A stretch of 64,000 bases of DNA from Planctomycetaceae bacterium (GTDB taxonomy: Bacteria > Planctomycetota > Planctomycetia > Planctomycetales > Planctomycetaceae). The position numbers and the translations under genes were made by a program. Below are positions 16,670-29,600 of this stretch, piece by piece; the first letter of the stretch is position 1, and each line of letters begins with the position of its first letter. Under the pieces are notes generated by a model that was not told the DNA's origin, did not search any database, and saw only the letters and a list, made by a program, of their open reading frames with translations. The DNA lies in the NCBI GenBank assembly GCA_016795145.1, contig JAEUII010000440.1, positions 1-64,000 on the forward strand. Reading direction: 5' to 3'.

Positions 16670-19600
16670 CTAAGGGTTGCGAAGGAGCTTTTGGAAGTCA
16701 TCGCGTTTCTGGAGACGCTGGAATTCAAACCAGGTCATGGCGACTGGTTTGAGGGGCGGAAATTGCTGGACGGCTTGCTGGAATAATTGCACACCACGAT
16801 CGTCGCAGACGCGTGTCAACTCGTTTAGGCTGGGAGATGATGGGGGCGTGGCATCCGCTGTCTGATGTCTTGCAGCGAGAGTGGCGAATACGGATGCGAC
16901 TTCCATGGTCTGTATGGCTGCGGTCTGGGGATCTGGTGAAAGTGATGCGAGCACCTTTTCCGCGGCTGCTGCCGATTCCGTGTGCTGCCCGCAGCGAGCC
17001 AGGCCGATGGCTCGGATGAGCAGCAGTTCCGTCGCTACGTCACGACTATCATGTTCAGTCCCCTTGAGATCTGCGATCGCTGCGTCGGCCATTGGCAGGG
17101 CCGTTGCTATGTGGCGCAACTGCGACTGCACTGATTGAATGTAAGGGATCTGTTGGTGCGGGTCAGAGTTGACTGTTTCCAGTAGTTTCACAGCTGCTGC
17201 GCAGTCGTCTGCCGCGAGTTTGAATTCTCCGTTTCTGAGGTCGTGAAGTACGAGGCAGAGAGAAGCTGTCGCAGATGAAATGCGAAACTTCGCATTTGTC
17301 GGATGGCGTTCGGCCAGTCCGCCGACTACCTGTTGCTGGCGGTGAAGGAACGTGCTCGCTTCACTCTGCCGACCTTCGATGTCGGCGCAGAGAGAATTGA
17401 GTTCAAGACTGACGGACAGGTCATAACTTAGTTCTGCGTTGTCGGGATCAGCCGACTGGAGTTGCTCAACCTTCTGAAGCGAGTCTGCGAAGAAGGACTT
17501 TGCTTCAGAGGCCTTTCCCCTGGACGCCAGAAGTCTTCCGATACTCTGCGGTATGAGTGCCGCGCGTCGCAACAGATCGGTGTCCGTCGGGTTCGCTTCC
17601 AGCAGTCTGGCATTCATGTCGTGAGCACTCCGGTAATCCTCCATCGCTTCCACGTCTCGACTGAGGCCCTCAAAGGCCCAGCCACGACGGTGCAGAAAGG
17701 CGGCGAGGTCACTGCGACATGAAGCGGAGGAAGGATCGACTTCGGTGAGGTGATTCAGGATGCTGCAAGCGGACTGATAATGGTCCAGCATTTCAACGAA
17801 TCGGTTCTCAATTCCTTCAATGTCACCCAGACGAGAATGTGCCCACGCGAGGCGTCGCTTTGCTTCGTGGAAGTCCTGACGAGAATCACCGGCTCGTTCA
17901 AATTCTTCGCGGGATCGTGAATAGTATTGGCGAGCCTCGGTGACGTTGCTTGCGTGCTGAGCAAGAACTCCAAGTTGTTCGAGCGCGAGTCCTCGATCGA
18001 GGTGGATTTCCGGGTTTTCCGGCGAAGCGGTCAGGGCACGCTCGGACAGTGAAAGGCATTGCTGGTAGAGATCTCTTGCTTCGCTGGCCCGTCCCAGAAA
18101 CCAGACAACTTCCGCCTCACGGAGCAGTGCCGTCAAAACTGAGTGATCCATGGTCCCTGAAGCCTGGGCATTCGTAACAATTTTCTGCAGGCCCGGAATT
18201 GCCTGTTCGAGAAGTCTTCGTCTTAGTTCGAGCGTACCAGACGTTCCCTTGAGTTCATGCTGTACATTAAAGATCAGATGGTTGTAGGCTTCGACCGCGG
18301 ACTGAGCGTTTCGCTCTGCAGTTAACTGTGCCGACTGAGCTCGAAGGCTTGCGGAGTCGGCTTCGCGTCGATTGAACTCGGAGGTTTTCCAGTTCTCCGT
18401 TGCACGCTGCTCACTTTGTGAAATCAAAACGGCAGCGGTCGTTGCGCCGACGGCAATGATCATGAGCAACACGAGCACGCTGATGGAGACCGCGGACAAA
18501 GCCGGATTGCGACGACACCAGCGAAAGCCTTGTTGAATGATCGAGATGGGGCGTGCGAGTACTGGCTCACCACGTTGCCATCTCTGGAGATCTTCGGCAA
18601 GATTCAGCGCAGTGGCATATCGTTGCTCAGGTTCATAATCCATCGCTTTGAGGCAGATGGTTTCAAGGTCGACTGGAATTGTCTCATTCCACTGCCTCGG
18701 CGTTCTGGGAGTCGCTTCCAGAATCTGCTTCATGATCATATGCGGCGTTCCGCCCCACGGAACTCCGCCCGTCAGCATTTCATAGAGCGTGACTCCGAGG
18801 CCATAGATGTCGCTTGCTGGTCCAACGGATTCTGGTGCCGTGATCTGTTCGGGACTCATGTACGCGGGAGTGCCGGCGACGACTTCAGAAACCGATGTTC
18901 CTGAATCAGAATCTGTCAGGCGCACCAAGCCAAAGTCAACGATGCAGACTTGCCAGCCACTCTTTGTATTGGCTGGGTCTGCCTGAAGGAGCAGATTACC
19001 AGGCTTAATGTCTCTGTGGACCAGGCCACTGCCATGGGCCTGATGCAGGCCATGGCACATCTGAATCACCAGGTCAGCCGCACATTTCGGCTCAAGAGCC
19101 CCCTGTTTTCCAATCAGCTCGCGGAGAGAGCAGCCTGGAACATAGTCCATCACGATGTACGGCAAACCCGCAGACGGGCTTTCTGCGGAATGAACGGTGA
19201 CGATATTGGGATGGCGCATCCGAGCGACGGCCTGAGCTTCCTTCAGGAACCGGCTTCGGTTCTGGTCGTCGGTGCGGTCGAGCCGAAGCATCTTGACGGC
19301 AACATCACGATTCAGAACCGTGTCGCGTGCCAGCCAGACCAGCCCCATACCTCCTCGACCGAGCAACCGCAGTGGTGTGAGATGTTGGGGCCATGAGATG
19401 CCTAAGAGACTGGCATCAGAATCACTGCCTGTCAAAGTGGTCGAGGCGGCAGTTGTGTTTGTGTCAGCAACTGAAGAGACGTCGGATTTTAACCGTTGTC
19501 GGAGGCTTTCCAGCGAAGCTTCCTGATCAAAGCGGTGATTCTTCTTCAACAAGCCGGCATGGAAGCCGGATAATGTCGCCCCTTCGCTTAATCGGTCCAT

Positions 19601-19732
19601 CGAATGTCTGCAATTCGGACAGTCGATCAGATGCTCGCGGACGGCGGCGAGTTCCGCATCTGGCAATCGACCCTCCAACACTCCGATCAGTGTCGCACTG
19701 GGGAAACAGCTGGTGACAGGTTGATCCGCCAT
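16670..19732 (-). CDS. Ser/Thr kinase with anti-sigma-type zinc motif and TPR region
   Basis: 1,020 residues from ATG 19732 (a TTG at 19759 is less likely; GGA lies ~9 bases before the ATG). Residues 34-41 contain HLIDCPNC, the H-x3-C-x2-C zinc motif of anti-sigma factors. A kinase domain spans ~119-385 with LGRGGMGLVW, Lys147, HRDIKPGN (239 on), DFGLVR and GTPAYMSPEQ. A transmembrane helix (~430-455, SVLVLLMIIAVGATTAAV) is followed by a coiled region and TPR-like helical repeats to the end. It starts 38 bases after the stop of the ECF sigma gene, so the two form an operon, and the zinc motif suggests that it binds and controls that sigma factor. This sigma-kinase pairing is common in planctomycetes. 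The signal sensed is unknown. Confidence 0.92.
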   Translation of the reverse strand: MADQPVTSCFPSATLIGVLEGRLPDAELAAVREHLIDCPNCRHSMDRLSEGATLSGFHAGLLKKNHRFDQEASLESLRQRLKSDVSSVADTNTTAASTTLTGSDSDASLLGISWPQHLTPLRLLGRGGMGLVWLARDTVLNRDVAVKMLRLDRTDDQNRSRFLKEAQAVARMRHPNIVTVHSAESPSAGLPYIVMDYVPGCSLRELIGKQGALEPKCAADLVIQMCHGLHQAHGSGLVHRDIKPGNLLLQADPANTKSGWQVCIVDFGLVRLTDSDSGTSVSEVVAGTPAYMSPEQITAPESVGPASDIYGLGVTLYEMLTGGVPWGGTPHMIMKQILEATPRTPRQWNETIPVDLETICLKAMDYEPEQRYATALNLAEDLQRWQRGEPVLARPISIIQQGFRWCRRNPALSAVSISVLVLLMIIAVGATTAAVLISQSEQRATENWKTSEFNRREADSASLRAQSAQLTAERNAQSAVEAYNHLIFNVQHELKGTSGTLELRRRLLEQAIPGLQKIVTNAQASGTMDHSVLTALLREAEVVWFLGRASEARDLYQQCLSLSERALTASPENPEIHLDRGLALEQLGVLAQHASNVTEARQYYSRSREEFERAGDSRQDFHEAKRRLAWAHSRLGDIEGIENRFVEMLDHYQSACSILNHLTEVDPSSASCRSDLAAFLHRRGWAFEGLSRDVEAMEDYRSAHDMNARLLEANPTDTDLLRRAALIPQSIGRLLASRGKASEAKSFFADSLQKVEQLQSADPDNAELSYDLSVSLELNSLCADIEGRQSEASTFLHRQQQVVGGLAERHPTNAKFRISSATASLCLVLHDLRNGEFKLAADDCAAAVKLLETVNSDPHQQIPYIQSVQSQLRHIATALPMADAAIADLKGTEHDSRDVATELLLIRAIGLARCGQHTESAAAAEKVLASLSPDPQTAAIQTMEVASVFATLAARHQTADATPPSSPSLNELTRVCDDRGVQLFQQAVQQFPPLKPVAMTWFEFQRLQKRDDFQKLLRNP

Positions 19733-19770
19733 GCTTTTTTCCAGCCAGGCCGCAGCCAAGAGGTCAATCT

Positions 19771-20385
19771 TTACCAGAACGACAACGCAAGGTGATCTGC
19801 CAGAACCAGAACTTCCTCTCGAAGTCTCTTCAACACTCTGGATTTTGCAACGTAAACAAAGTCCACCGATTGCTGAACCTGTTCTGCTGCATCAATGGCA
19901 GAGACCTGGTTCACCCAGACCAGGCAGAACGCCTGCCAGGTTTGAGGTTCAAACGATGGCTCGATTCGCTTCATCGCCACTTCGAGGATATGGCGATGAA
20001 ACTCCTCGTTCCATTCTGCGGAATCGCCGGTGGAAGCCAGTTGCTCCAAAGTTCCATCCGGCGACTCCTGAATTTCTGCAACTCTTCTCTTCCGCTTTTC
20101 GTGAAAGCGTCGGATTTCGTTGCGAGTGATCGTCCACAGCCAGTCGCGAAACCGTCCCTGTTCCTTGCTGTAGATGAACGTCGGTATGGAACGCGAAACG
20201 CGAAGAAAGACCTCCTGAGTCACGTCAGCTGCATCTGAATCATGCAGGCTTCGGCGACGCAGGAATCCATAGACGAGTGGCGAATACACGTCCACAAATT
20301 CGGACCATGCCTCCCGATCGCTGGTGTCACGCAGCCGCATCAGCAGACTTGGTCGAGTCTCCAGGGCCACGGAAGGTGTCGTCAT
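19771..20385 (-). CDS. ECF-type RNA polymerase sigma factor
   Basis: 204 residues from ATG 20385 (MTTPSVALETRPS). Region 2 is visible in EFVDVYSPLVYGFLRRR, DAADVTQEVFLRV and GRFRDWLWTITRNEIR; region 4 lies in the C-terminal part (QTWQAFCLVWVNQ..AIDAAEQV..SVDFVYVAKSRVLKRLREE), matching ECF sigma factors that accompany Ser/Thr kinases. It would direct RNA polymerase to a dedicated promoter set, probably released or adjusted by the kinase downstream in the operon. It is divergent from the giant exported protein gene, with about 270 bases between, so that shared region may include its own target promoter; this is inference. Confidence 0.93.
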   Translation of the reverse strand: MTTPSVALETRPSLLMRLRDTSDREAWSEFVDVYSPLVYGFLRRRSLHDSDAADVTQEVFLRVSRSIPTFIYSKEQGRFRDWLWTITRNEIRRFHEKRKRRVAEIQESPDGTLEQLASTGDSAEWNEEFHRHILEVAMKRIEPSFEPQTWQAFCLVWVNQVSAIDAAEQVQQSVDFVYVAKSRVLKRLREEVLVLADHLALSFW

Positions 20386-20653
20386 AAAGCAGTACCCACC
20401 AGACATACGGTTCTTGCGCAGAAAGGTCGAAAATTCATACTACCTCGGGCCTGAAACATGCGCCAACCGAAAACGCGACTGTTTTGCAGCAAGGTTACTT
20501 CCGGCTCAGCGACCCATCCTCTCCGGTGCGCAAACAATTTTTCCGATTCAGGATTTTTCTGCGCAAGATGAGGTCCTCGAGACGGTAGTCACCGGTACGT
20601 CGTGTCGCGATGCGGACTAACTGCATCGGACGGGCAATCCGGAGATATCGTCC

Positions 20654-23600
20654 ATGTCGCTCAAATCCTGGCTCCATGCGGTCACAACCAGCACTTTCCG
20701 TCGAGATCGTGCTGCTCGCAGGTCAATTCATCGTCGCAGTGCTCGTCGCCGAGTAGTGGCCAGCAGCGAAGGGATGGAGACCAGAATCATGCTGTCTGCG
20801 GTTCATTGGATCAGTGACTCCAATGGATTCTGGGACGACCCGGCCAACTGGCAGGATCAATCCACACTTGCAAATCGCGTCCCGGGAGGAGGCGATGAGG
20901 TCGTCATCAACCGACCGGGAAGTTCAGTCACAGTCACGATTCGTCCTGGTTCCGGAGGTCAGGGTGCAGGACTCTTCACGCTGGCAGCTGACGAATCGCT
21001 GCGTATCGAGGGTGAAGACTTCAGTGTTTTTCAGCCAAGCACACTGGCGGGTAATGTTCTGGTGTCCGGTGGGCGCATCGATGGGCGGCAGAGAGTCACA
21101 TTGAATGGACAGAATCACTGGAGCGGAGGATCGTTCGCCGGGCAGATTACGATAGGTGCTGCGGGAGTCCTTGATATTTCCGGTGCGGCTGACAAGGCGA
21201 TCAGTGCGCAGTTTGAGAACTTCGGAACGGTGATTCATTCCGGTTCTGGTGATGTGGTTGATACTGCGAATGGCTCCGGAAGTTTGTGGGTGAATCAGCC
21301 AGGCTCTGTGTACGATTTCACTGGAGATGACGGTCGTCAGCTTACCTCCACATTCAACAACCTTGGCACAGTTCGCAAATCCGCAGGCAGTGGAGAGTCG
21401 TCATTCACCGAGAACTTCCACAACCTTGGTGGAACCGTTGAAGCCACTCAGGGAAAACTGAAACTGTCTCGAGGGTCAAGTACGGGCGGGACCTACAACG
21501 CGTCAGCTGGTGCCGTGCTTGATATGACTGGCGGTTCCACGGCGTTCTTCACCGGCACACTGACGGGCTCCGGGTCAGGACGAGTGGAGCTGTCGAGTGG
21601 TTCCATGCATACCGGCAGTACCGAGGCGACGCTGAACTTTCCAGCGGGCTTGTTTCACTGGACCAGTGGAGCATTCACAACATCAGGCCGTGCATGGAAA
21701 AACAGTAGGACTGTGCAGATCTCTGGCGCCTCAGACAGGACGATCAGTGCGCAGTTTGAGAACTTCGGAACGGTGATTCATTCTGGTTCCGGTGATGTGA
21801 TTGATACTTCGAACGGCTCTGGCAGTTTGTGGGTGAACCAGCCAGGTTCTGTGTACGAGTTCACTGGAGATGATGGTCGTCAGCTCACGTCCACATTCAA
21901 CAACCATGGTACGGTTCGCAAATCCGCAGGCAGCGGAGAATCGTCATTCACCGAGAACTTTCACAACCTTGGTGGAACCGTTGAAGCCACTCAGGGAAAA
22001 CTGAAACTGTCTCGAGGTTCAAGCACAGGCGGGACGTACAACGCGTCGGCTGGTGCCGTGCTTGATATGACTGGTGGTTCGACGGCGTTCTTCACCGGCA
22101 CACTGACGGGTTCCGGGGCAGGTCGAGTAGAGCTGTCGAGTGGTTCCATGCATACCGGCAGTACCGAGGCGACGCTGAACTTTCCAGCGGGCTTGTTTCA
22201 CTGGACCAGTGGAGCATTCACAACATCAGGCCGTGCATGGAAAAACAGTGGGACTGTGCAGATCTCTGGCGCCTCAGACAGGACGATCAGTGCGCAGTTT
22301 GAGAACTTCGGAACGGTGATTCATTCTGGTTCCGGTGACGTGATTGATACCGCAAATGGCTCTGGCAGTTTGTGGGTGAATCAGGCTGGCTCTGTGTACG
22401 ATTTCACTGGAGATGATGGTCGTCAGCTCACATCCACATTCAATAACTTTGGTACGGTTCGTAAGTCTGCGGGCAGCGGAGATTCCTCTTTCAATGCGGT
22501 GTTCAATAACTCCGGCGGGGTCCTTGAATCGTTGAGTGGTCGTTTGCTGCTCGCAGGCACTGGTGGCTTGTGGACGGATGCGACGTTGCTGGCCACCGGG
22601 GAAGGTCGAGTTGTCCTTGCATCACACTTGTTCGTGACTGGCCTGATCTCCGGCAGTGGTACGGGCAGAGTTGAGCTCGCGGATGGATCTCTGACATCAG
22701 TCAGTGACGGTGGATCCAGGCTTCTTGCGAAGCTGAACTTTCCTCAGGACTACTTCCACTGGACGGGAGGAACAATTCGAGGGAACGGACTGACCAACAT
22801 CGGTACGATCACCATTTCACCACTTGTGTCCGGACCTGCGCTGGAAGGACCGATGCTCAATGAAGGGCTGATCCAGAATATCGGGCCGGGATCGTTTAGT
22901 CTGAATGGTCAGCTCCTGCACAACCGAGTGGGTGGCGTGTATGAGGTTCACGGAAATATTACGACATACGGCCGAAACCAGTTCGGAGGGCGTGGGACAT
23001 TTCAGAACGACGGCACGATTCGGCGTGTTTCGGGTGCCGGTACCGCGATTATTGACGCGTCACTGGCGGGTTCCGGTGGACGAGTCGAAAACGAAACTGG
23101 GACGCTCGCATTCAATAGCGGAGGCAGCTCAAGTGGCATGATCTTTGAGGCTGCTGCCGGAACAGAGATTGAGTTCAATGGAGGCTTCTCAGAATCACTG
23201 TTCTGGAGCGGCCGACACAGCGGCAGCGGTGCTGGACGTGTGAATCTGAATGTGGCGTTGCAGGGTGATAACGCGGTTGGCGGAAATCTGGATTTTCCAG
23301 ACGGCATGCTGCAGATCGTCGGCGGCGGCATCTTTGGCTTCATTGTGAATACCGGAGCCGTTCAGCTGAATTCGACGGACGGCATATTTGCCAGAGCTGT
23401 GTTTGAGAACAACGGCAAGTGGGTTCTCGCTGGAGCCGGAGATTTCGTGCTCAACGCGAACAGCCAGTTTCGGAATCGTGGATTGCTGGAGTTCCGCACG
23501 GATGCGGACATGGTTGTCCCCGGAGACGCATCGATCGGGTCGATGTACCTTTTCAACAGCGGTACACTTCGAAAGTCAGGTGGCAGTGGAAGTTCGGCCC

Positions 23601-26600
23601 TGCGTCACGATGGCTCTTCAAAGGAACTTGCGTTCGACAATACGGGGATCGTGGAAGTTCAGACGGGCACACTTTCTCTGAATGATCGAGTCCTGCAGTT
23701 CGACGGGACCACTCTGACAGGCGGCATGTGGAAGGTCGGCCCGCTTGCCACACTGACGGTTCCATCGGCGACTTCGATTACTACAAACCAGGGCCACATC
23801 ATTCTGGACGGGCCAGGATCCAATTTTACAAATCTGACAAATCTTGCCAGCAATTCCGGAAGTTTCACACTGGAGGGCGGACGCGATTTTACATCGACAG
23901 GAAACCTGACGAACAGCGGGCAGATCAGAGTTGGGCCAGGCAGCGTACTGACTGTCACCGGGAACCTGACCGAGACCGCCGCGTCAAGTCTGGTTGGACT
24001 GTGGCGAGCAGACGGTAATGCCCAGGACTCCAGTGGAGCGGGTCGGCATGGCACATTGAAGGGGACGATTCCAGTTGTTCCGGGGCGGTATTCAGACAGT
24101 TTTGAATTCAACGGCCAGCACAATTATGTGTCGCTGGGAAACCCGACCGCGCTGTGGCTTCAGAACTTCACAATCAGTGCATGGGTTCGGCGTGAAGAGA
24201 GTGGCAGTGGATCGATCCTTTCGTACGGTCTGTACGGTTACGGATTTGGTTTCGCGCCTAATGGAAGACTTTTCCTGTCGCAAATCGCGATAGGCCATGT
24301 CGAGTCCCCGAGCCTTGGCGTGAACGATTCAGAGTGGCATCATGTCGCCGTCACGAAGTCTGGTGGCACGGTCACGTTTTACGTTGATGGACAAAAGGAA
24401 GAGGTTTTCGGTTATTTCCCTTCGTATAGCTTTTTTACCAATGTGGCGATTGGGGGCATTGAAAGCGATGGGAGTACAAATTCATCGTTCGCTGGTCGCA
24501 TTGATGAAGTGGCGGTTTACAACCGAGTACTGACTGCCGCGGAACTCGCTCGAGTCGCTGGGAATGCTGATGTTCCCAACAGCGGCCGCACGGTGCCTTC
24601 CGTGGATGTTGTGATTTCAAATCGTCCCGCGACCGGAGAGTATGGTCGAGTTGTTGTGAATGGTCAGGCGTCCCTGACAGGTCCCCTCAACATCGTTCGG
24701 GCTGACGGATTCGGACCAGTACAGGGTGATTCCTATGATGTTGTGTCGTTTGCGGGACGAACGGGGAATTTCTCCTCTATCAACGGCCTTTCGCCGTTCT
24801 TCACAGCAACGACTTCGGCCACGGGCATACTGATTGGAACGGACCATTCCGCCGGGGATCTGGCCACAGTTTCTGCGAAGGCCTTAGGTGCTGGTCCGGC
24901 TGTTAGCGGGCAGTCGATTCAGATCGAATACACAGTTCGCAATGACGGCTCCAACGCGCTCTCTGCTGACTGGCAGGATACCGTTTTTCTTTCCACAGAC
25001 CGAGTCCTTTCGGCAGACGATACATTACTCGCGCGGGTTGGCCACACTGGAGGTCTCATCGCTGGCGCCTCGTATACGCAGACCGTGACAGCAAACGTAC
25101 CGGGTCTTGTGGATGATGACTACTACGTTATCGTTGTTGCGAACGCAGACAAAGCCGTCCCTGAAGCTGACCGGGGCGATAACATCATCGACTCAGACGA
25201 GGCAATCCGCGTCCAGTTGCCGACTCTTGCATTTGGTCAGGTGTTGAATGGCACGATACTCCCTGGTCAGCCGATGCATTTTCGATTGACGGTCCCGGCC
25301 GGATCCCGTGATGTCGCCATTGCGTTTGATGCTGCAGATGGCTCCGCGGGAGCCATCGAACTGTATGCGGGACGCAGTGTGTTGCCACAGGCATCGCAGT
25401 TTGAGTTCGCCAGTGGCGAGTTGAACTCAACCGATGCCAGCCTTCTGATGTCCGATGTAACTCCTGGCGAGTATCTTCTGACGGTTTCTCCGAGGCGGTT
25501 GACGGGACCTCTTTCGTTTTCACTGATCGCAGACACACCGCAGGCGACATTGTCGAGTGTTGTCCCGGCGAAAGCCGGCAAGGGAACGGTGACGTTTCAG
25601 ATCCGCGGGAGCAACCTCCTTGAAAGCGACGTCGTCGAACTTGTGAACTCCGCCGGGACAAGAATTGCTGCCCGATCGACCGCGCGTGATGACGCATCTC
25701 ATTTGTTTGCGACGTTTGATCTGACCAGTGCGGCACAAGGGGCCTATGACGTTGTCGTCACGCGATCCGGTAACTCCCGAGTGCTGTCCTCCGCTGTAAC
25801 AGTCGAAGCTCTGAAAACGTCCACGCTCTCTTCGCGACTTGAGCTGCCGAATCGGTTCCGAGTAGGACTGACGTTCAATGGCGCCGTCGTGTACGAGAAT
25901 CCTGGTAATGTCGATATGCCGGCGCCATTGATTGTGCTGTCGACTGACGGTCAGGCGCATCTCCGTCTGTCCCGGTCTGATGAGTTCCAGCCCAACAATC
26001 TGGTCCTGGTGGCGGCCAGTCAGACAGGTCCGGCAGGAATTCTGCGACCTGGCGAAGTATGGCGGATCCCATTCCAGGTGTTTTCTCCGTTCGTGAGTGA
26101 GATGCAGGTTTCAATCGACTATCAGACGGCTGACGCCTCAGACGCAGTAGACTGGGATGCGATGGAAGCCAGTATCCGCCCGTCCGGCGTAGCGGATGCA
26201 GACTGGGATAAATTCTGGCTGCCGTTCGTTCATGAAGCGGGCAGCAGCATCGGCGGCTACGTGCAGGTGATGGCCCGATATGCCACGGAAGTGCAGGCTC
26301 GCGGGGGGCGATTTGTTTCGGGAGCGGACGTGCTGGAAGTCGCGATGCGGGATCTCTACGAGCGATCTCACGTCACTGCAAAAGGTCAAGTCTTTCTCGA
26401 TGACGCTTCACATCCGCTGTCTGGTGCTGAGGTCCTGGCGAGCCGGACGTCGGGAACGCTGGCAGAGCGGATAGCCGTTGCCGTTCGAACGGACTCGGAA
26501 GGTAGGTTTCGACTTCCCGAACTCTCGCCGGGAACCTATGCGATTACCGTTCCGGGTTATCAACAGTTCTCTGCAACGACAGTCACTGTCACAGGAAGCG

Positions 26601-29600
26601 GTACTGCCCCGGATGTCACTCTGACTGTACGCCGAGGAGGCGTCATACGTGGCGTTGTTCGAAGCAGTTCGAATGAAGTCCGGCTGAGTGGGGTTCTCGT
26701 GCGAGCCGAGAACAGCTCCGGTGAGTTTCGGCAGATCAGAACGGACAGTCAGGGTCGCTTCGAGGTCACTGGTTTGGTTGATGATCTCTGGATGGTCACG
26801 GCCGGCAGCGGACAATGGGCCGTCAGTGCTCGGCGCGGCCTGGAGATTGACTCACCGACCCGTGTCCGGGATGTTATTATCGATTTGAGCCCGGCTGCTC
26901 GTCTTTCCGGAATCGTTCGTACCAGCAGTGCCGCTGCGGCAAATGTTCGAGTGGAAGTCCGTCGGCAGGATGGTCAGTTGGCTGTCGATCCAGTCACAAC
27001 AAATCTGTCTGGCCAGTACTTTTTCGATACGCTTGAGCCAGGCTCGTATGTGGTCGTGGCCTCTCTTCCAGGATTTGCCCCAGTCGAGAAAGCAATCACC
27101 GTCGTTCCCGGCAGTACTGTGGCGCAGGATCTGATTCTGGAGTCCGGAGCGAATCTCAATGTGACGATCGTCGATACGAACTCTGGCCGGCTTGGAGACT
27201 CAACACTTGAAGTTCGACGTGCTGGAATCGCTGTTGCTCTCCTGGGGGCTGACACCAACGGGCAGATCTCCCTTTCAGACCTCGCCCCTGGTGAATATGA
27301 ACTGACAGCTCGGTCCCCTGGTTTGCTTCCGGCGAAGTCCACGATGACTTTGGCAGCCGGAACAAATTCCACCACTCTGACACTTTCTCAAGCCGGCCGG
27401 ATTTCCGGCATTGTTAGAGACGGAAACGCAGTACCGATTCCAAACATTCAGGTTCAACTGTCGGGAATCAACACGTCCGGTGATGCCCTGGGTCATTTGG
27501 TCAGCACGGCCGCCGACGGAAGCTACGTGTTTGAAGGGCTACCTCACGGAGCTTATGCCATCACGACGGGCAATGGCGAAGGTATCCTGCGGCAGGATAC
27601 AGCGATCGATTCCGGCTCTCTGTCCAGAACCATGGACTTCACTGTCGCCGGAGCCACGATCACCGGGACGTTCGTTGGTGCAGACGGCGTGACGCCGCTG
27701 GCGGATTCCACGGTACTGCTGCTGCAAAACGGTACCGTCCTGGCTACGGCCGAGACGAACGCCAGCGGACGTTATGTCTTCAGGTCTTTGCTGGCTGGCA
27801 ATTATTCCCTTCAGGGTGGAGGATCGTCCGGGATCAGTGCTCGCCAGGCGATTACTGTTGCGGCAAACTCGCAAACAAATGCTCCGGTACTGCAGGCCGG
27901 CTCGAGAACACTCTCCGGAACCATACGGTTTGGTGGCTCACCGGTCGCCGGAGCGAGCGTTCTGATCGTACCGACCGGCTCTGCGGTGCTGGGGAAATAT
28001 CTGATCGCTGTGACGGGGGTCGATGGTACCTGGTCGTTCTCAGGTCTGTCGCCTCAGGACTATCAACTGCTGATCGAGTCGCCAGGCCGTGTCATCATCT
28101 CCGAGACCGTTGTTGTCAGTGCTGACACAGTGCGAGACTTTGTACTGCAGGACGGATTGCAGGTAACAGGAACCGTGTCGTTCGCCGGACTGGGAGTTGG
28201 TGATGCGACCGTGCTATTTGTTGATCCTGTCACACACCGAGTCTTCGGTGCGGATACAACGGACGCCGCCGGAAATTACACGGTTGAAGATCTGCAGAGC
28301 GGCCCGTTTACTGTACTGGTTCATCATGCTGGTAATGCCACGCTGATCGCATCCGGCGTCACTGTTGCTGTTGGAACGCTGGTGCACAATTTTTCAATTG
28401 CACCAGAGTCGACGCAGGTCAGCGGTACTTTGCTGGATGATCGGGGTGCACCCGTAGCGAATGCGATCGTTGAGTTCATTGACGCCAGCGGACAGGACGT
28501 CGTCAGTGTCTATTCCGGCTTTGATGGAACGTATTCGACTACGGCGCTGCCACCAGGAATGTGGACGGCCATCGCAAGGTTGCCGGGGTACTTTACAGCG
28601 TCGGTCACGGGGCTGGTCGTGGCATCTGGAACGCCGGTGGTCCGGAACTTCACATTGGCAACCGCTGGAACAGATGACAGTGCCTTTGTGGACGGGGCTG
28701 ACGACTATGCGGTGGCAGAAGCAACAGCGGAGTATCTGAAGGAAAGGAACCCTCGGCCCGAACGTCACTCATTTGACCGATTTCCCGAACTACCACCTCC
28801 TGGCCCGAACGCCTGTTCCGAGAAAGAAGAGGCATATATTCAGGCCCTGTTCGCCGGTGATAATAAGGACGCAGCATTCGATGCATGGAAATCGGCACAC
28901 GAAAACTACAATTCCACCATCACCAACAGCGCATTGATTTTCGGATTTCAGTTCGCAAACCTGATGGGTTCGATTGCCTCGGTTGTCTATGGAGAAGCGA
29001 TGGCTGGGGAGTTGGCGGCAGCCTCCGGTGCGAGACAAGCAACAGTGATAGTGGCTCAGCTTGGTGTCATGTCGGTGCAACTCAAAAAGGTCTACAAGGC
29101 TGGTAAGGAGGCAATACATTCCGGTAACGGTAAGGACATCCTCAACTTTGCGAAGAATAGTCTTAAGCTTCTTGATGAAGGCGGGGAGGTCTCCCACCTG
29201 ATAAACGCAATTCGCGGCGTCGAAGGAGGTGTGCACCTGCCGTTTCATTTGCGGTTCGGGTTCGTTGTTGCCCTTGTGAACCTGTACGACCTTGTGAAAG
29301 AGACTTCGGCGAGTGCCGAGGCACTGGAGAATCTCGGCGAAACGGTCCCAGACGCGCGGGATCGCTACTACAGTGCACTGCAGGAGTATATTGATCGCAG
29401 GGCACACTATAGCCGAATTTCCTGCACGCCGGATGATCCACCAGAACCGTTACCACGCAAACCAGGGCCGCGGATCTTTCTGGCAAATCGGCAATCGGGC
29501 GACCCTAACGAAAAAGAAGCAAGCAGCATCAGCGGATCATCATTTGTCCGCGCTGGTGATGTGATCGACTATACGATTCACTTCGAGAACATGGCGACCG

